The notes under the pieces were generated by a model. That model was not told the DNA's origin. It did not search any database and saw nothing but the letters and a program-made list of their open reading frames with translations. DNA of 64,000 bases from Paenibacillus plantarum (GTDB lineage: Bacteria > Bacillota > Bacilli > Paenibacillales > NBRC-103111), in NCBI RefSeq assembly GCF_013141695.1, contig NZ_WHNY01000006.1, positions 114,810 through 178,809 of the forward strand, written 5' to 3'. Numbering within the stretch: the first letter of the stretch is position 1; each line of letters opens with the position of its first letter. A program made the position numbers and the translations under genes. Below, in pieces: positions 53,396 through 62,647 of this stretch.

Positions 53396-54154
53396 TCAGT
53401 ATGCTGTCCAGCCCGCATCCGCTGTAACTACTGTCCCGTTAACAAAGCTCGCATCGTCGGAAGCCAAGAACAAAGCAACCTTCGCAATTTCCTCTGGCTC
53501 ACCTGCTCGTGGATTTAACCCCATCCCAACCATTGCTCTTTCCATTCCAAAAGGATTTGGTGCATTAATCGTTGTACCGATGTTTGTGCTCACACCGCCA
53601 GGCGCGATGGCATTACATCGGATACCAAGATTCGCGTATTGAAACCCAACGTTTTTCGTGAATCCAACTACCGCATGTTTAGATGCCGTATATGCTGCAC
53701 CCGCTCTGGATCCATTTAGTCCGCCTGCAGACGCAATGTTTACGATGACTCCGCTTTTTCTCTCTGTAAAAATCGGAAGAACTTTCCGTGTTGTCCGCAT
53801 GACACCTGTTGTGTTAATAGCGAAAACTCGCTCCCACAGCTCGTCCGTAAGGTCTCCAGCAGGGACAAAGTTATCCATAATTCCAGCGTTATTTATGAGA
53901 ATATCAACGGTACCGTATTCTTTCACAGCCGTATCAATCATTTGTGCAACATCTTCTTCATTCGCAACATTCGCTGCAACAGCAATGGCTGTACCACCTT
54001 TTGCTTCAATGCCAGCAACAACCGTTTGCGCCGCTTCAACCCGAAGATCCGAAACGATAACCTTAGCTCCTTCAGCTGCGAACAACTCTGCGATTGCTTT
54101 CCCCATACCTGACGCTGCCCCTGTAACGATAGCCACTTTTCCAGAAAGCTTCAT
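53396..54154 (-). CDS. Short-chain dehydrogenase/reductase
   Basis: 252 aa. TGAASGMG cofactor loop at residues 11-18, NNAG at 88-91, catalytic Ser142, Tyr155 and Lys159 (YTASK). SDR classical type; Asp36 after the second strand suggests NAD(H). Substrate unknown. ATG 54154 lies 8 nt after GGAGG. Divergent from a TetR-type regulator with palindromes in the shared intergenic region, so the regulator probably controls it. Confidence 0.88.
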   Translation of the reverse strand: MKLSGKVAIVTGAASGMGKAIAELFAAEGAKVIVSDLRVEAAQTVVAGIEAKGGTAIAVAANVANEEDVAQMIDTAVKEYGTVDILINNAGIMDNFVPAGDLTDELWERVFAINTTGVMRTTRKVLPIFTERKSGVIVNIASAGGLNGSRAGAAYTASKHAVVGFTKNVGFQYANLGIRCNAIAPGGVSTNIGTTINAPNPFGMERAMVGMGLNPRAGEPEEIAKVALFLASDDASFVNGTVVTADAGWTAY

Positions 54155-54242
54155 GTGTAATTCCTCCAAATGTCATGTATTTTTGTGCGAATATCTCACT
54201 GAATTGTGCCTATAGAACTTCTTTCACTTGGAGTATAATAGA

Positions 54243-54290
54243 GTATCAGAAGTGATACAATCAGTAAAAAACGCTCGTTTGTTAGCTAAC
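54243..54290. promoter_or_regulatory. Candidate TetR-family operators in the SDR/TetR intergenic region
   Basis: Two perfect palindromes lie between the divergent genes: GTATCAGAAGTGATAC (54243-54258) and GTTAGCTAAC (54281-54290). The first is flanked by TATAAT-like sequence. A related half-site, TTCACTAACG, lies at about 54311. These are typical of regulator-binding sites; which one is used is inferred. Confidence 0.5.
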
Positions 54291-54341
54291 GTACAAAAGG
54301 ATTGATTTTGTTCACTAACGCCAAAAAAGGAATGAACATGA

Positions 54342-54953
54342 ATGTCAGAAATCACTAAAAAAACGGATCGCAGAATCGTTCGAAGTAAAATCGCTCTACG
54401 AGAATCCCTGCTGGCACTAATGTCACAAAAGCCCTTTACTTCCATTTCGATTACTGAAATTGTAGAATTCGCCAACTATAATCGAGGGACATTCTATGCC
54501 AACTACGAAAGTAAAGAAGATTTGCTTGACGATATCATTTCCCAATTAACGGATCAATTACTTCAATCTTTCCGTGCGCCATATGAACATGTTGAGGTAT
54601 TTCGTATTCAAGAACTGCCTGCTAAATCAGTTATGATATTTGATCATTTTTATCAAAATTCCTCCATTTATACCACGCTAATGAAAAGTGAAGTACTTCC
54701 CAAACTGAAAGAAAAGATGTTTAATGCCCTAAAAAAAATCACACAAGAAGAATTATTCTACCCTGATCAAGACAACGAAATAGATCAAGAACTGCTGAGC
54801 ATTTACTCTATTCATGCATTGCTTGGCCTTATTTTTCATTGGATTGAAAGTGAATTCAAATATTCACCTTCTTACATGCAGGATCAACTAATCAAAATGA
54901 TTAACTGGCGTCCCACCTCTGCTAAAACGGTCGTGAGAAGCACTCACGACTAA
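54342..54953 (+). CDS. TetR/AcrR-family transcriptional regulator
   Basis: 203 aa. The N-terminal helix-turn-helix (FTSISITEIVEFANYNRGTF, then YANYESKEDLL, residues about 32-62) is the TetR DNA-binding domain. The C-terminal part is a helical ligand-binding domain that resembles the DhaS/TetR_C_33 kind. Likely binds the palindromes upstream and regulates the divergent SDR gene and itself. The ribosome site AAGGA is about 11 nt from the ATG, slightly far. Confidence 0.88.
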   Translation: MSEITKKTDRRIVRSKIALRESLLALMSQKPFTSISITEIVEFANYNRGTFYANYESKEDLLDDIISQLTDQLLQSFRAPYEHVEVFRIQELPAKSVMIFDHFYQNSSIYTTLMKSEVLPKLKEKMFNALKKITQEELFYPDQDNEIDQELLSIYSIHALLGLIFHWIESEFKYSPSYMQDQLIKMINWRPTSAKTVVRSTHD

Positions 54954-54964
54954 GGAATCCACAT

Positions 54965-54991
54965 AGAAAAAGCTGTCCTCAAAGGACAGCT
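54965..54991 (-). terminator. Terminator after ytfJ
   Basis: AGCTGTCCT/AGGACAGCT 9-bp stem with a TTG loop, followed by TTTTT on the minus strand. Confidence 0.88.
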
Positions 54992-55006
54992 CATAATGAC
55001 AAGAGG

Positions 55007-55489
55007 CTACACAATAAAATTCTGATTCTCGACGTTAGTAACATTGGTTGAAGCAGCAACTGGTGGCTTCGCTGACATACCTTTGATCATACTCTGAATC
55101 TTATCAACGACCTGCGGCGCAGAATCGATGAGACGCTCCAGAATATGCGTTTGATTGTCTAACGGCACGACCTTTACGCCATTCTTACCAACAACCAGGA
55201 AAGCAATTGGTGTAATGGATACCCCGCCGCCGCTACCACCACCGAAGGGGAGAGCAACTTTGGCATTAAGTGAATCGCCACGGTTCATTCCGCCTTCGAT
55301 TTCAATTTCGGAGTCTGTCACAAACTCACTACCGCCAGCCGCGAAACCAAATCCGACTTTGGAGATCGGCATAATGACACTACCGTCTGGCGTTTCAACC
55401 GGGTCACCGACAATTGTGTTTACGTCGACCATCTCTTTTATATTTTCCATGGCGACTTTCATGAGGCCTTGAATCGGGTGTTCGGACAT
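55007..55489 (-). CDS. ytfJ: Sporulation protein YtfJ
   Basis: 160 aa. VGDPVETPDGSVIMPISKVGFGF is the core, cited here in pieces: GDPVETPDG and PISKVGFGFAAGG. The Gly-rich LPFGGGSGGGVSITPIAFLVV follows. All are typical of the YtfJ/GerW family, needed for SleB activity during germination in B. subtilis. ATG 55489 is the likely start (AAGGAGG 9 nt upstream). In B. subtilis ytfJ-ytfI are neighbours elsewhere; here too the DUF2953 gene is next to it. Confidence 0.9.
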   Translation of the reverse strand: MSEHPIQGLMKVAMENIKEMVDVNTIVGDPVETPDGSVIMPISKVGFGFAAGGSEFVTDSEIEIEGGMNRGDSLNAKVALPFGGGSGGGVSITPIAFLVVGKNGVKVVPLDNQTHILERLIDSAPQVVDKIQSMIKGMSAKPPVAASTNVTNVENQNFIV

Positions 55490-55617
55490 CTTCATATTCC
55501 TCCTTAGCGTTTTTTCACCATACGTTTCTGGCATCCAAAGCTCAAGCATCAAGAGCTCATAAGAACTATCATGGTTCAGTTCTAGAATGCCCTTCCTAGC
55601 AAGGCGTTATGTAAAAC

Positions 55618-56322
55618 TCACGAAGCAGGTTTGAATCTAGCTCTCGCCTTCAATGCGTACTGGACCCAAGTGCGAATGCCTCCTTTGATTTTAGCAGCAC
55701 GGTATAACAACCGTATCCCAGCTGTGACAGCAAACCATACCCGGATTCGACCGGCAAAACGAAACTCTGTTGCAAACTGCTTTTCATTATATTGCGGTAT
55801 CACATCAATGCGCGGCTTCGCAATTAGCTTCACATACCGGACTGTAAAGCCAAGCAACGATGACTTGATCCCCCATATGGCTCCTGTCGTTATCGCCGTT
55901 TCCGGAGCATCACCAAGCCCTACACGAGTAATCCACTTCAGCTCTGTGCACTCTACTTTAGCTAAGGTCATCTTCATCCAACCGTATAAATTCAGCGTAT
56001 GCACGAGGACATCTTTCGTTTCCTTGTAAAAGGCGATGACTTTATCCTTGGTAATATGTTCTCTCGTTTCATCCTTCAGCTTGGCGCTTTGTTGGGTCAC
56101 TTTTTCTGACTTAATTAATATCCCATGGGTGAATCCTTTGAACTGAATGATCGGAATGACATAACGGTATCGTACGAGCCCGAACAACCCTCGCATCTCC
56201 ACGGAAAGCGTATCATTATCTTTTACCCGGGAGAAATAAAACTCACCGCGCATATAGCTGCATAGCACAACAATAATGGCAATGATGACAACCAAGACGG
56301 CCAACCCTACCCACAGCAACAC
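55618..56322 (-). CDS. DUF2953-like protein (YtfI-like)
   Basis: 234 aa. One N-terminal membrane helix (LLWVGLAVLVVIIAIIVVL), then a domain with ELKWITRVGLGDAPETAITTG and WGIKSSLLGF, characteristic of DUF2953, and a basic C-terminal end. B. subtilis ytfI is paired with ytfJ in the same way. GTG start with AAGGAGG 5 nt upstream. Function unknown, probably sporulation-linked by its neighbour. Confidence 0.82.
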   Translation of the reverse strand: MLLWVGLAVLVVIIAIIVVLCSYMRGEFYFSRVKDNDTLSVEMRGLFGLVRYRYVIPIIQFKGFTHGILIKSEKVTQQSAKLKDETREHITKDKVIAFYKETKDVLVHTLNLYGWMKMTLAKVECTELKWITRVGLGDAPETAITTGAIWGIKSSLLGFTVRYVKLIAKPRIDVIPQYNEKQFATEFRFAGRIRVWFAVTAGIRLLYRAAKIKGGIRTWVQYALKARARFKPAS

Positions 56323-56347
56323 TTACGCCTCCTTAGTCAAAATGAAC

Positions 56348-56389
56348 GAAAAACTCCACGCGCAAGATGAATTCTCGCAGGTGGAGTTA
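56348..56389 (-). terminator. Terminator after scpB
   Basis: AACTCCAC.TGCGA/TTGCG.GTGGAGTT stem followed by TTTTC on the minus strand. Confidence 0.8.
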
Positions 56390-56448
56390 GTATGACCTCT
56401 AAAAGGAAATGAAATGCATGTATGGATAAGCTTTAACCTAACATGACC

Positions 56449-57075
56449 TTATTCGGAGTGCTCGTCACTCACATCGTCCAAGGTCAATTGTTTCTGATCC
56501 CCGCTTAAGCGATCGAATAGCATCCGAGTTTCTTCTTCCAAATCAAAACTGCCTTGGAAATTAGCAGAGTCAGGTAATTCTTGGATCGAATTTAAACCGA
56601 AATACTCCAAGAATTGTTTGGACGTACCATATAAAATCGGTCTACCCACGGCATCTGCACGCCCGACCTCCGTAATCAAATCCTTACCCGTTAATGTAGC
56701 AAGTGCTCGATCACACTTCACGCCGCGGATCTCTTCGATCTCAACACGTGTAATAGGTTGTTTATAGGCAACGATGGATAACGTTTCAAGAGCAGCTTGC
56801 GAGAGCGAGGAACGTGATGGCGTATAAGCAAGCCTTTCAAAATACGGAGCATGCTCCGCCAATGTAGTGAGCTGGTAGGCGCCAGCAACCTCTACAATTT
56901 GGACGCCGCGCCCTTTACGTTTGAAATCTGTTCGCATATCTTTCAGTAGATCTTTAATTACATAAGCATCAAGTTCCATCACCTCAGCAAGTTGCTTGAG
57001 ATCTAGTCCTTCGTCGCCAGAGGCGAAGAGAAGTCCTTCAATAATCGATTTCATCTGTTGGAAGTTGAGTGTCAA
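56449..57075 (-). CDS. scpB: Segregation and condensation protein B
   Basis: 208 aa from TTG 57075. MKSIIEGLLFASGDEGL, RSSLSQAALETLSIVAYKQP and IEEIRGVKCDRALATL are clear ScpB winged-helix motifs. With ScpA and SMC it forms the condensin that folds and separates origins. The TTG has AGGAGG 9 nt upstream and aligns better with known N-termini than the later ATG (57054). It overlaps scpA by 38 nt. The acidic tail is normal for the family. Confidence 0.92.
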   Translation of the reverse strand: MTLNFQQMKSIIEGLLFASGDEGLDLKQLAEVMELDAYVIKDLLKDMRTDFKRKGRGVQIVEVAGAYQLTTLAEHAPYFERLAYTPSRSSLSQAALETLSIVAYKQPITRVEIEEIRGVKCDRALATLTGKDLITEVGRADAVGRPILYGTSKQFLEYFGLNSIQELPDSANFQGSFDLEEETRMLFDRLSGDQKQLTLDDVSDEHSE

Positions 57076-57829
57076 GGTCCGTTCCCTCCTCTTTGGCTTG
57101 AATGACGATATCTTCAAAAAGCTGATTTTGGTAGCATGTGATTTTCTTCATTTTCATCAACTCAAGGATAGCTAGAAAGGTAACGACGATTTCTTCCCGC
57201 GTCATCTCATAATCGAATAGCTTGGAAAATAACAGCTTACCACCCTTTATTTTAAGCAAATCAACAACTTCACGAATCCGTTCCTTTACCGAGATCTCAT
57301 CCCGTCTGATCCGTGCAACTACGTTTCGGTTTGCTAACTTACGCAACGTACGCTGAAAAGCAATCAGTAAATCAGCAACATCTAACCCTTCCACCGGGTT
57401 CTCATGAAGATCCGGCAGATATGGTGTTAAATCCTCAGGTTCACGTGTGTAAACGAGGCTGCGCTCCACCTCTTTGTCACGAAGCATATCGGCAATCGAT
57501 TTATATTTCCGATATTCAATTAGCTTAGCAACGAGCTCAGCGCGTGGGTCTAACGAATCATCCATATCATCAAAATATTCGTCAAATTCAATGACAGGCG
57601 GCTTAGGTAGAAGCATTTTGCTTTTGATGGAGAGCAGAGTAGCAGCCATAACGAGAAATTCACTCGTTATATCTAACTCCAGTTCCTGCATCGCTTGTAC
57701 ATACCCAAGGTATTGATCTGTAATTTCTTTGATCGGAATATTGTAAATGTCGAGTTCATTTTTATCAATCAGATGAAGCAATAGATCAAGGGGGCCTTCA
57801 AATGCTTCCAACTTATATGTAACCTTCAT
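57038..57829 (-). CDS. scpA: Segregation and condensation protein A
   Basis: 263 aa kleisin. YKLEAFEGPLDLLLHLIDK is the N-terminal SMC-binding motif; ITSEFLVMAATLLSIKSKMLLP follows. The C-terminal winged helix contains TFLAILELMKMKKI. Bridges SMC heads and binds ScpB. Preceded by the site-2-protease-like gene with a 16-nt gap, an arrangement seen near the rib operon as in B. subtilis. Confidence 0.95.
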   Translation of the reverse strand: MKVTYKLEAFEGPLDLLLHLIDKNELDIYNIPIKEITDQYLGYVQAMQELELDITSEFLVMAATLLSIKSKMLLPKPPVIEFDEYFDDMDDSLDPRAELVAKLIEYRKYKSIADMLRDKEVERSLVYTREPEDLTPYLPDLHENPVEGLDVADLLIAFQRTLRKLANRNVVARIRRDEISVKERIREVVDLLKIKGGKLLFSKLFDYEMTREEIVVTFLAILELMKMKKITCYQNQLFEDIVIQAKEEGTDLDTQLPTDEIDY

Positions 57830-57845
57830 GTCGTTCTTCCCCTTG

Positions 57846-58487
57846 TCATAGTGAATAAAGATGCATGATTACCTGTACGGCGTATGGATAAATTCCGCTG
57901 AGCGCCCATTGTCCAATTGGGGTCACCATTAAAACGATTACAAGAATAAGTGCTTTGATCTGTTGTCTGTCCAGCCATCGCTGTTTCTGAGTCGAAACAA
58001 GCCCTCTCATTATATACCATCCATCAAGCGGATAGAGCGGCAACAAATGAATGAGTCCTATCATTAAGTTAACGATAACACAATATTGTAAATACACACG
58101 CCATTGTTCCACGACGAGCGATTCCGAAGCTGCGCCAAGAAGGGCAGGCAAATAAAAGTATAACCACCAAAAAAATAAAACGAGTACAAGATTCGCGAGA
58201 GGTCCTGCTAGATAAACAATGGTATGCGATAATTTGCGATTCTTGGGAAAACGGTCAGGATCGACCGGCATTTTCTTCGACCAGCCATATGGCCCGAAGA
58301 CGATCATCGCCAACCCCAAGACGTCAAGATGCGCCAAGGGGTTAAGCGAAAACCGTTTGCCATCACGAGCTGTTCGATCTCCTAGCAGCCAAGCGACCCC
58401 TGCATGCGCTGTATCATGTAGGGTCATAGCAATTAGGAAAGCAAACAGCCGCGGCAGCAGTGTTTCCAAATGGTAATAAGCCAGCAT
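57846..58487 (-). CDS. M50/site-2-protease-like membrane protein with HDxxH
   Basis: 213 aa, about five membrane helices. The zinc-protease motif of this family is HExxH; here residues 24-28 read HDTAH, with Asp in place of the catalytic Glu. The second family motif LYPLDGWYIMRG (LDG) near residue 155 is present, as is the NPLAHLDVLG loop. It may be a protease with altered chemistry or a non-catalytic homologue. Start overlaps the ribH stop by 1 nt. In B. subtilis ribT/ypuF stand between ribH and scpA instead. Confidence 0.8.
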   Translation of the reverse strand: MLAYYHLETLLPRLFAFLIAMTLHDTAHAGVAWLLGDRTARDGKRFSLNPLAHLDVLGLAMIVFGPYGWSKKMPVDPDRFPKNRKLSHTIVYLAGPLANLVLVLFFWWLYFYLPALLGAASESLVVEQWRVYLQYCVIVNLMIGLIHLLPLYPLDGWYIMRGLVSTQKQRWLDRQQIKALILVIVLMVTPIGQWALSGIYPYAVQVIMHLYSL

Positions 58488-58957
58488 TAGGAAGAGAATT
58501 GCTTCGTCAAATTCGCCATTTCAATCGCAGTTACGGCAGCTTCCCAGCCTTTATTGCCTGCTTTCGTACCTGCGCGTTCAACGGCTTGCTCAATGGAATC
58601 TGTTGTTAATACGCCGAAAATTGTAGGAATACCTGTTTTCAAGTTAATCGCCGAAACACCTTTGGCTACTTCGCTGCACACATAATCAAAATGCGGCGTT
58701 GAACCACGAATAACAGCACCTAAGGTAATGACAGCATCATACTTGCCGCTTTCGGCCATTTTTTGCGCGATTAGAGGAAGTTCAAATGCGCCTGGAACCC
58801 ACGCGATATCAATTTCACTTTCATCCACACCGTGACGCTTTAGCGCGTCTTGTGCACCGCCTAGTAGTTTGGAAGTAATAAACTCATTGAAACGTCCAAC
58901 GACGATCCCGTATTTTAAATTTTGCGAAATTAAATGTCCTTCATAAATCGTAGCCAT
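58487..58957 (-). CDS. ribH: 6,7-dimethyl-8-ribityllumazine synthase
   Basis: 156 aa. Condenses dihydroxybutanone phosphate with the pyrimidine to lumazine, and forms the 60-mer capsid in bacilli. [38 protein letters not shown] (catalytic His) and ATGT-like [10 protein letters not shown] are family motifs. Last enzyme gene of the rib operon. Confidence 0.96.
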   Translation of the reverse strand: MATIYEGHLISQNLKYGIVVGRFNEFITSKLLGGAQDALKRHGVDESEIDIAWVPGAFELPLIAQKMAESGKYDAVITLGAVIRGSTPHFDYVCSEVAKGVSAINLKTGIPTIFGVLTTDSIEQAVERAGTKAGNKGWEAAVTAIEMANLTKQFSS

Positions 58958-59018
58958 GGTAAGAATCTCCTTTTCTGTTGAAACGTATTTGTTTGTGATT
59001 TTGATTAATATACAAAAA

Positions 59019-60248
59019 TTAAATGCCCTTGCCTACATCGATAAAAGTAAGCATGTGGCCAAGCTTCTGTTGCTTGGTTTGCAAATAACTAAGGTTATCT
59101 TTCTTGCTCTCCATCTGAATCGGAACGCGCTCATCGACTTCAAGACCATAGCCTTCTAAGCCTTTGATTTTACGCGGATTATTCGTCAACAAACGAAGTT
59201 TCGAGATGCCTAGATCTTTGAGAATTTGTGCACCAATGCCATAATCACGAAGATCTGGAGCAAATCCAAGCTTAATATTCGCTTCTACGGTGTCTAATCC
59301 CTGCTCTTGGAGGACATAGGCCTTCAATTTATTGATTAAGCCGATACCGCGACCTTCCTGTCGCATATATAATAATACACCATTGCCCTCTTCATCAATC
59401 TGTTTTAGTGCGGCATCGAGCTGCGGACCACAATCACAACGATGAGAGTGGAACACATCACCTGTCAAACACTCGGAATGGACACGCACTAAGGTAGGCT
59501 TGGAAGGGTCAATGATCCCTTTAACTAAAGCTACATGTTCTTTGTCATCTAATTGATTCGTGTAAGCAATCGCTTTGAAAGTACCGAAATCCGTTGGCAG
59601 ATCCACTTCAACCTCGCGCTTCACCAACTTTTCTTGTTGATTGCGATACTGAATAAGGTCTTGGATGGTAATGATACAAAGCTCATGCTTCGCGGCAATT
59701 TCCATCAAATCAGGCACTCTAGCCATAGTACCATCTTCTTTAATAACTTCACAAATAACACCAGCCGGATACGAATCAGCAAGAATAGCTAGATCAATCG
59801 CTGCTTCCGTATGGCCCGCTCTGCGAAGTACACCACCTTTTTTGGCAATCAGGGGAAAAATGTGACCTGGTCTACGGAAATCCTGCGGTTTCGTCGTTGG
59901 ATCGATTAAACCTTGAATCGTTCTGGAACGCTCATGAGCTGAAATCCCTGTACTTGTATCTGTATGATCAACAGAAACCGTGAAGGCTGTACCGTGATAA
60001 TCGGTGTTGCGCGCTACCATTGGAGGCAGATCAAGTTCTTTGGCTCTGTCTTCGGTAATCGGTGTGCAGACAAGCCCACGACCTTCTTTAATCATGAAGT
60101 TGATCACTTCTGGTGTCGTTTTATCCGCAAGGGCGATAAAGTCGCCTTCATTTTCCCGATCCTCATCATCTACGGCAATAATTACTTTACCTAATTTCAG
60201 ATCCGTAATAGCCTCTTCAATCGTATTGAACCGAATGGGTTGTGTCAT
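59019..60248 (-). CDS. ribBA: Bifunctional DHBP synthase / GTP cyclohydrolase II
   Basis: 409 aa fusion. The N-terminal RibB domain (1-200) contains [10 protein letters not shown] and RAGHTEAA, making dihydroxybutanone phosphate from ribulose 5-phosphate. The C-terminal RibA domain (205-400) with [18 protein letters not shown] (zinc cysteines) and RQEGRGIGL opens GTP. Both start branches of riboflavin synthesis are thus in one protein. ATG 60248 follows AGGAGAGG; the frame extends upstream without support. Confidence 0.96.
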   Translation of the reverse strand: MTQPIRFNTIEEAITDLKLGKVIIAVDDEDRENEGDFIALADKTTPEVINFMIKEGRGLVCTPITEDRAKELDLPPMVARNTDYHGTAFTVSVDHTDTSTGISAHERSRTIQGLIDPTTKPQDFRRPGHIFPLIAKKGGVLRRAGHTEAAIDLAILADSYPAGVICEVIKEDGTMARVPDLMEIAAKHELCIITIQDLIQYRNQQEKLVKREVEVDLPTDFGTFKAIAYTNQLDDKEHVALVKGIIDPSKPTLVRVHSECLTGDVFHSHRCDCGPQLDAALKQIDEEGNGVLLYMRQEGRGIGLINKLKAYVLQEQGLDTVEANIKLGFAPDLRDYGIGAQILKDLGISKLRLLTNNPRKIKGLEGYGLEVDERVPIQMESKKDNLSYLQTKQQKLGHMLTFIDVGKGI

Positions 60249-60264
60249 ATACACCTCTCCTAAC

Positions 60265-60942
60265 TTACATAAAGCCATTATCTGCTAAAAAGCTTGCGGT
60301 CAGCTTACTTTTCTTAGGCTCTCCGTTTCCGTGAGCAGAAGTATCAGAAGGACCGAATTTGAGCAGTCGTTCCATATATTTACCAAGAACATCACATTCA
60401 ATGTTAACTGTATCTCCAGCTTTTTTGTCATGGAGAACCGTTTGCGCAAGTGTATGCGGGATAATCGAAACGGAAACATCGCTTTCTGTGACATCTACAA
60501 CCGTCAAACTAATCCCGTCTATCGTGATGGAACCACCTGGAATGATGTAGCGGAATATATGCGGATTCTCCGGTGCGAACCGGTACACAACGGCATTCTC
60601 TTCCGTTATACGGGATAGGATCGTTGCTGTGGCATCCACATGCCCTTGAACAATATGTCCGCCAAATCGGCCGTTAGCCGCCATCGCCCGCTCCAAATTC
60701 ACACGAGTGCCCGATTGAAGCTTCCTTAGATTCGTCTTCCGATACGTTTCAGGCATCACATCAACGGAGAAGGAATCACTGTCATACGAAATGACGGTGA
60801 GACACACACCATTAACGGCAATACTGTCCCCTAAATGGACGTCTTCCAGTATTTTTTTGGCGCCAATGGTCAGCACCATGGCTTGCCCTCCACTATGAAT
60901 GCGGCGCATGTGGCCGATTTCTTCAATAATGCCGGTAAACAT
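60265..60942 (-). CDS. ribE: Riboflavin synthase alpha chain
   Basis: 225 aa, two lumazine-binding barrels from an internal duplication: [10 protein letters not shown] with NGVCLTV, and GHIVQGHVD with IDGISLTV. Dismutates two lumazines into riboflavin plus pyrimidine. Called ribB or ribC in some bacteria. It lies between ribD and ribBA. Confidence 0.95.
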   Translation of the reverse strand: MFTGIIEEIGHMRRIHSGGQAMVLTIGAKKILEDVHLGDSIAVNGVCLTVISYDSDSFSVDVMPETYRKTNLRKLQSGTRVNLERAMAANGRFGGHIVQGHVDATATILSRITEENAVVYRFAPENPHIFRYIIPGGSITIDGISLTVVDVTESDVSVSIIPHTLAQTVLHDKKAGDTVNIECDVLGKYMERLLKFGPSDTSAHGNGEPKKSKLTASFLADNGFM

Positions 60943-60958
60943 GCCACTCCTCCATTCT

Positions 60959-62068
60959 CTAGCTCTTATACAACGGATAACCGGTTATACAAACATCCGG
61001 CCCGAATTGCTCGACACATAAACGGTCGAGCGTTATAGCATCATCCATCTTCGCGTAGCCGTCGAAGTTGATGTTCACAGGTGCTGCCTGGCCCCCGCCG
61101 ATAATTTTCGGCGCAAACATCAGCACCAGCTTATCAATCAGGCGCCGCTCCAGCATGGCGCCGTTCAAGCGGCCTCCACCCTCGAGGAGGATGGAGCCGA
61201 TCTCGCGCTCGCCAAGCTGCTGCATGGCGAGCGTCAGGTCCACCTGCGGGCCGTCCCCGCAGGTGAGGACCGTGATGCCGCGCGCTTCCAGCGCGGCACG
61301 GCGCTCTGCGGGCGCCTGTGCGCTCGCGAGCAGGATCGTCGGCTGACGATCCTGTTCGGTGAGCACGCGGGCGCCGAGCGGGACTCGTAGCTGCGAGTCC
61401 GCGATGATGCGTACCGGCTGCACAGCCGGTACGTCGCCTCGCGTGCTCAGCTGCGGGTCGTCGGCGATGACGGTCTGCACGCCGACGAGGATACCCTGAT
61501 GCCGATGGCGCAGGGTATGAACAAAAGCTCGCGACTCCGCGGATGTAATCCACTTGCTGTCGCCGGTTTTGGAAGCGATGCGGCCGTCGAGGGTGCTCGC
61601 GGTCTTCATCGTCACAAAAGGCATACGCGAGACGATGAATTTGTTGAAAACCTCGTTCAGCTTCGCGGATTCTTCACCTAGCAAGCCTACGCTCACTTCC
61701 AATCCATGCGCGCGCAGCTTGGCGATTCCCGTCCCAGCAACTACCGGATTCGGATCCGTGGTAGCCACGACAACACGAGTCACACCTGCTTCGATGAGGC
61801 GGTCGCAGCATGGCGGTGTTTTGCCATGATGACTGCAGGGCTCCAAGGTCACATAAGCTGTACTCCCCTTAGCTTCCTCGCCCGCCATACGCAAGGCCAA
61901 GACCTCTGCATGCCCCTCTCCGCGCTTCAAATGTGCACCCATGCCAACAATGCGGCCCTCTTTGACAAGAACACAGCCAACTACAGGATTGATTCCCGTT
62001 TGTCCAAGTGCGCGCTCTGCCATCTGAAGCGCAAGTCTCATATAGGTTTCGTCATTCAACAGCTCCAT
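60959..62068 (-). CDS. ribD: Bifunctional deaminase/reductase RibD
   Basis: 369 aa. The deaminase domain (residues 1-115) has the zinc motif HAEVLAL and PCSHHGKTPPC. The reductase domain (145-360) has TLDGRIASKTGDSKWI and EGGGRLNGAML. Converts the first pyrimidine intermediate in two steps. The reductase part (about 61080-61700) is encoded by strongly GC-rich DNA (to about 73% GC in 60-nt blocks), unlike the deaminase part. First gene after the FMN riboswitch. Confidence 0.95.
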   Translation of the reverse strand: MELLNDETYMRLALQMAERALGQTGINPVVGCVLVKEGRIVGMGAHLKRGEGHAEVLALRMAGEEAKGSTAYVTLEPCSHHGKTPPCCDRLIEAGVTRVVVATTDPNPVVAGTGIAKLRAHGLEVSVGLLGEESAKLNEVFNKFIVSRMPFVTMKTASTLDGRIASKTGDSKWITSAESRAFVHTLRHRHQGILVGVQTVIADDPQLSTRGDVPAVQPVRIIADSQLRVPLGARVLTEQDRQPTILLASAQAPAERRAALEARGITVLTCGDGPQVDLTLAMQQLGEREIGSILLEGGGRLNGAMLERRLIDKLVLMFAPKIIGGGQAAPVNINFDGYAKMDDAITLDRLCVEQFGPDVCITGYPLYKS

Positions 62069-62110
62069 GGATGATCACCGCCTTCTTAACTCAATCCTTG
62101 ATTCTAATGC

Positions 62111-62142
62111 AAAAAAGCCCCTTCCGCTTACGGATGGGGGCC
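62111..62142 (-). terminator. FMN-riboswitch terminator before ribD
   Basis: GCCCC.TCCG/CGGA.GGGGC stem with a TAAG loop followed by TTTTTT on the minus strand, 43 nt before ribD; the expected expression platform of the riboswitch. Confidence 0.88.
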
Positions 62143-62305
62143 AGAGATTGTTTAGATAACACGAATAAACTCCTGCTATTACGCTCGTCACATTTTTGAT
62201 CAAATCAAACAATACCGACGAAGTAGCCCTTTTGGACAGACCTGCCGAATTTAGGTTAATGTGAAAAAATGAACAAGCATGCTAGCGAAATGACATTCGC
62301 ATTTT

Positions 62306-62477
62306 CCTTCTCCCATCCAGACTATACTGTCGGTCCCGGAGTTCCACCAGGTCAACCGTAGCGAAGCTGTTGTCAGGTACCGCTAGCTTCACAACGGGTC
62401 ACGGACTGATCGCAACCATGTACACGTACATGAGTACGAATCACCGCCGGTGTGGAATTTCACCACGCCCCGAAGGT
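62306..62477 (-). promoter_or_regulatory. FMN riboswitch (RFN element)
   Basis: On the minus strand the conserved blocks come in order: CTTCGGGGCGTGGTGAAATT, CCGGCGGTGATT, AGTCCGTGACCCG, GGTTGACCTGGTGGAA, CCGACAGTATAGTCTGG and ATGGGAGAAGG. These match the six-helix RFN aptamer. FMN binding would favour the downstream terminator and lower ribD-ribE-ribBA-ribH expression. Confidence 0.96.
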
Positions 62478-62539
62478 TTTGCATACTATAAAAGAGATTA
62501 ATAACTAAACCTTAGCTACTAATTTCTTTATTACACAAA

Positions 62540-62568
62540 AATTTATCACTCACGCATGAAAATTGCAA
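62540..62568 (-). promoter_or_regulatory. Promoter of the rib operon
   Basis: Minus strand TTGCAA (62563-62568), 17 nt, TAAATT (62540-62545), 60 nt upstream of the aptamer. Confidence 0.6.
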
Positions 62569-62647
62569 GGTCTTTTTTCATTTTTTCTGATAAAACTTGT
62601 CGGAATTAATGGATTTGGAACTCATCCTTGTTGAATTTACTATGAAA

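Noticed and set aside
61134..61553. Arg/Ala-rich 139-codon minus frame inside ribD
   Set aside because: Out-of-frame shadow of the GC-rich reductase domain; low-complexity composition.
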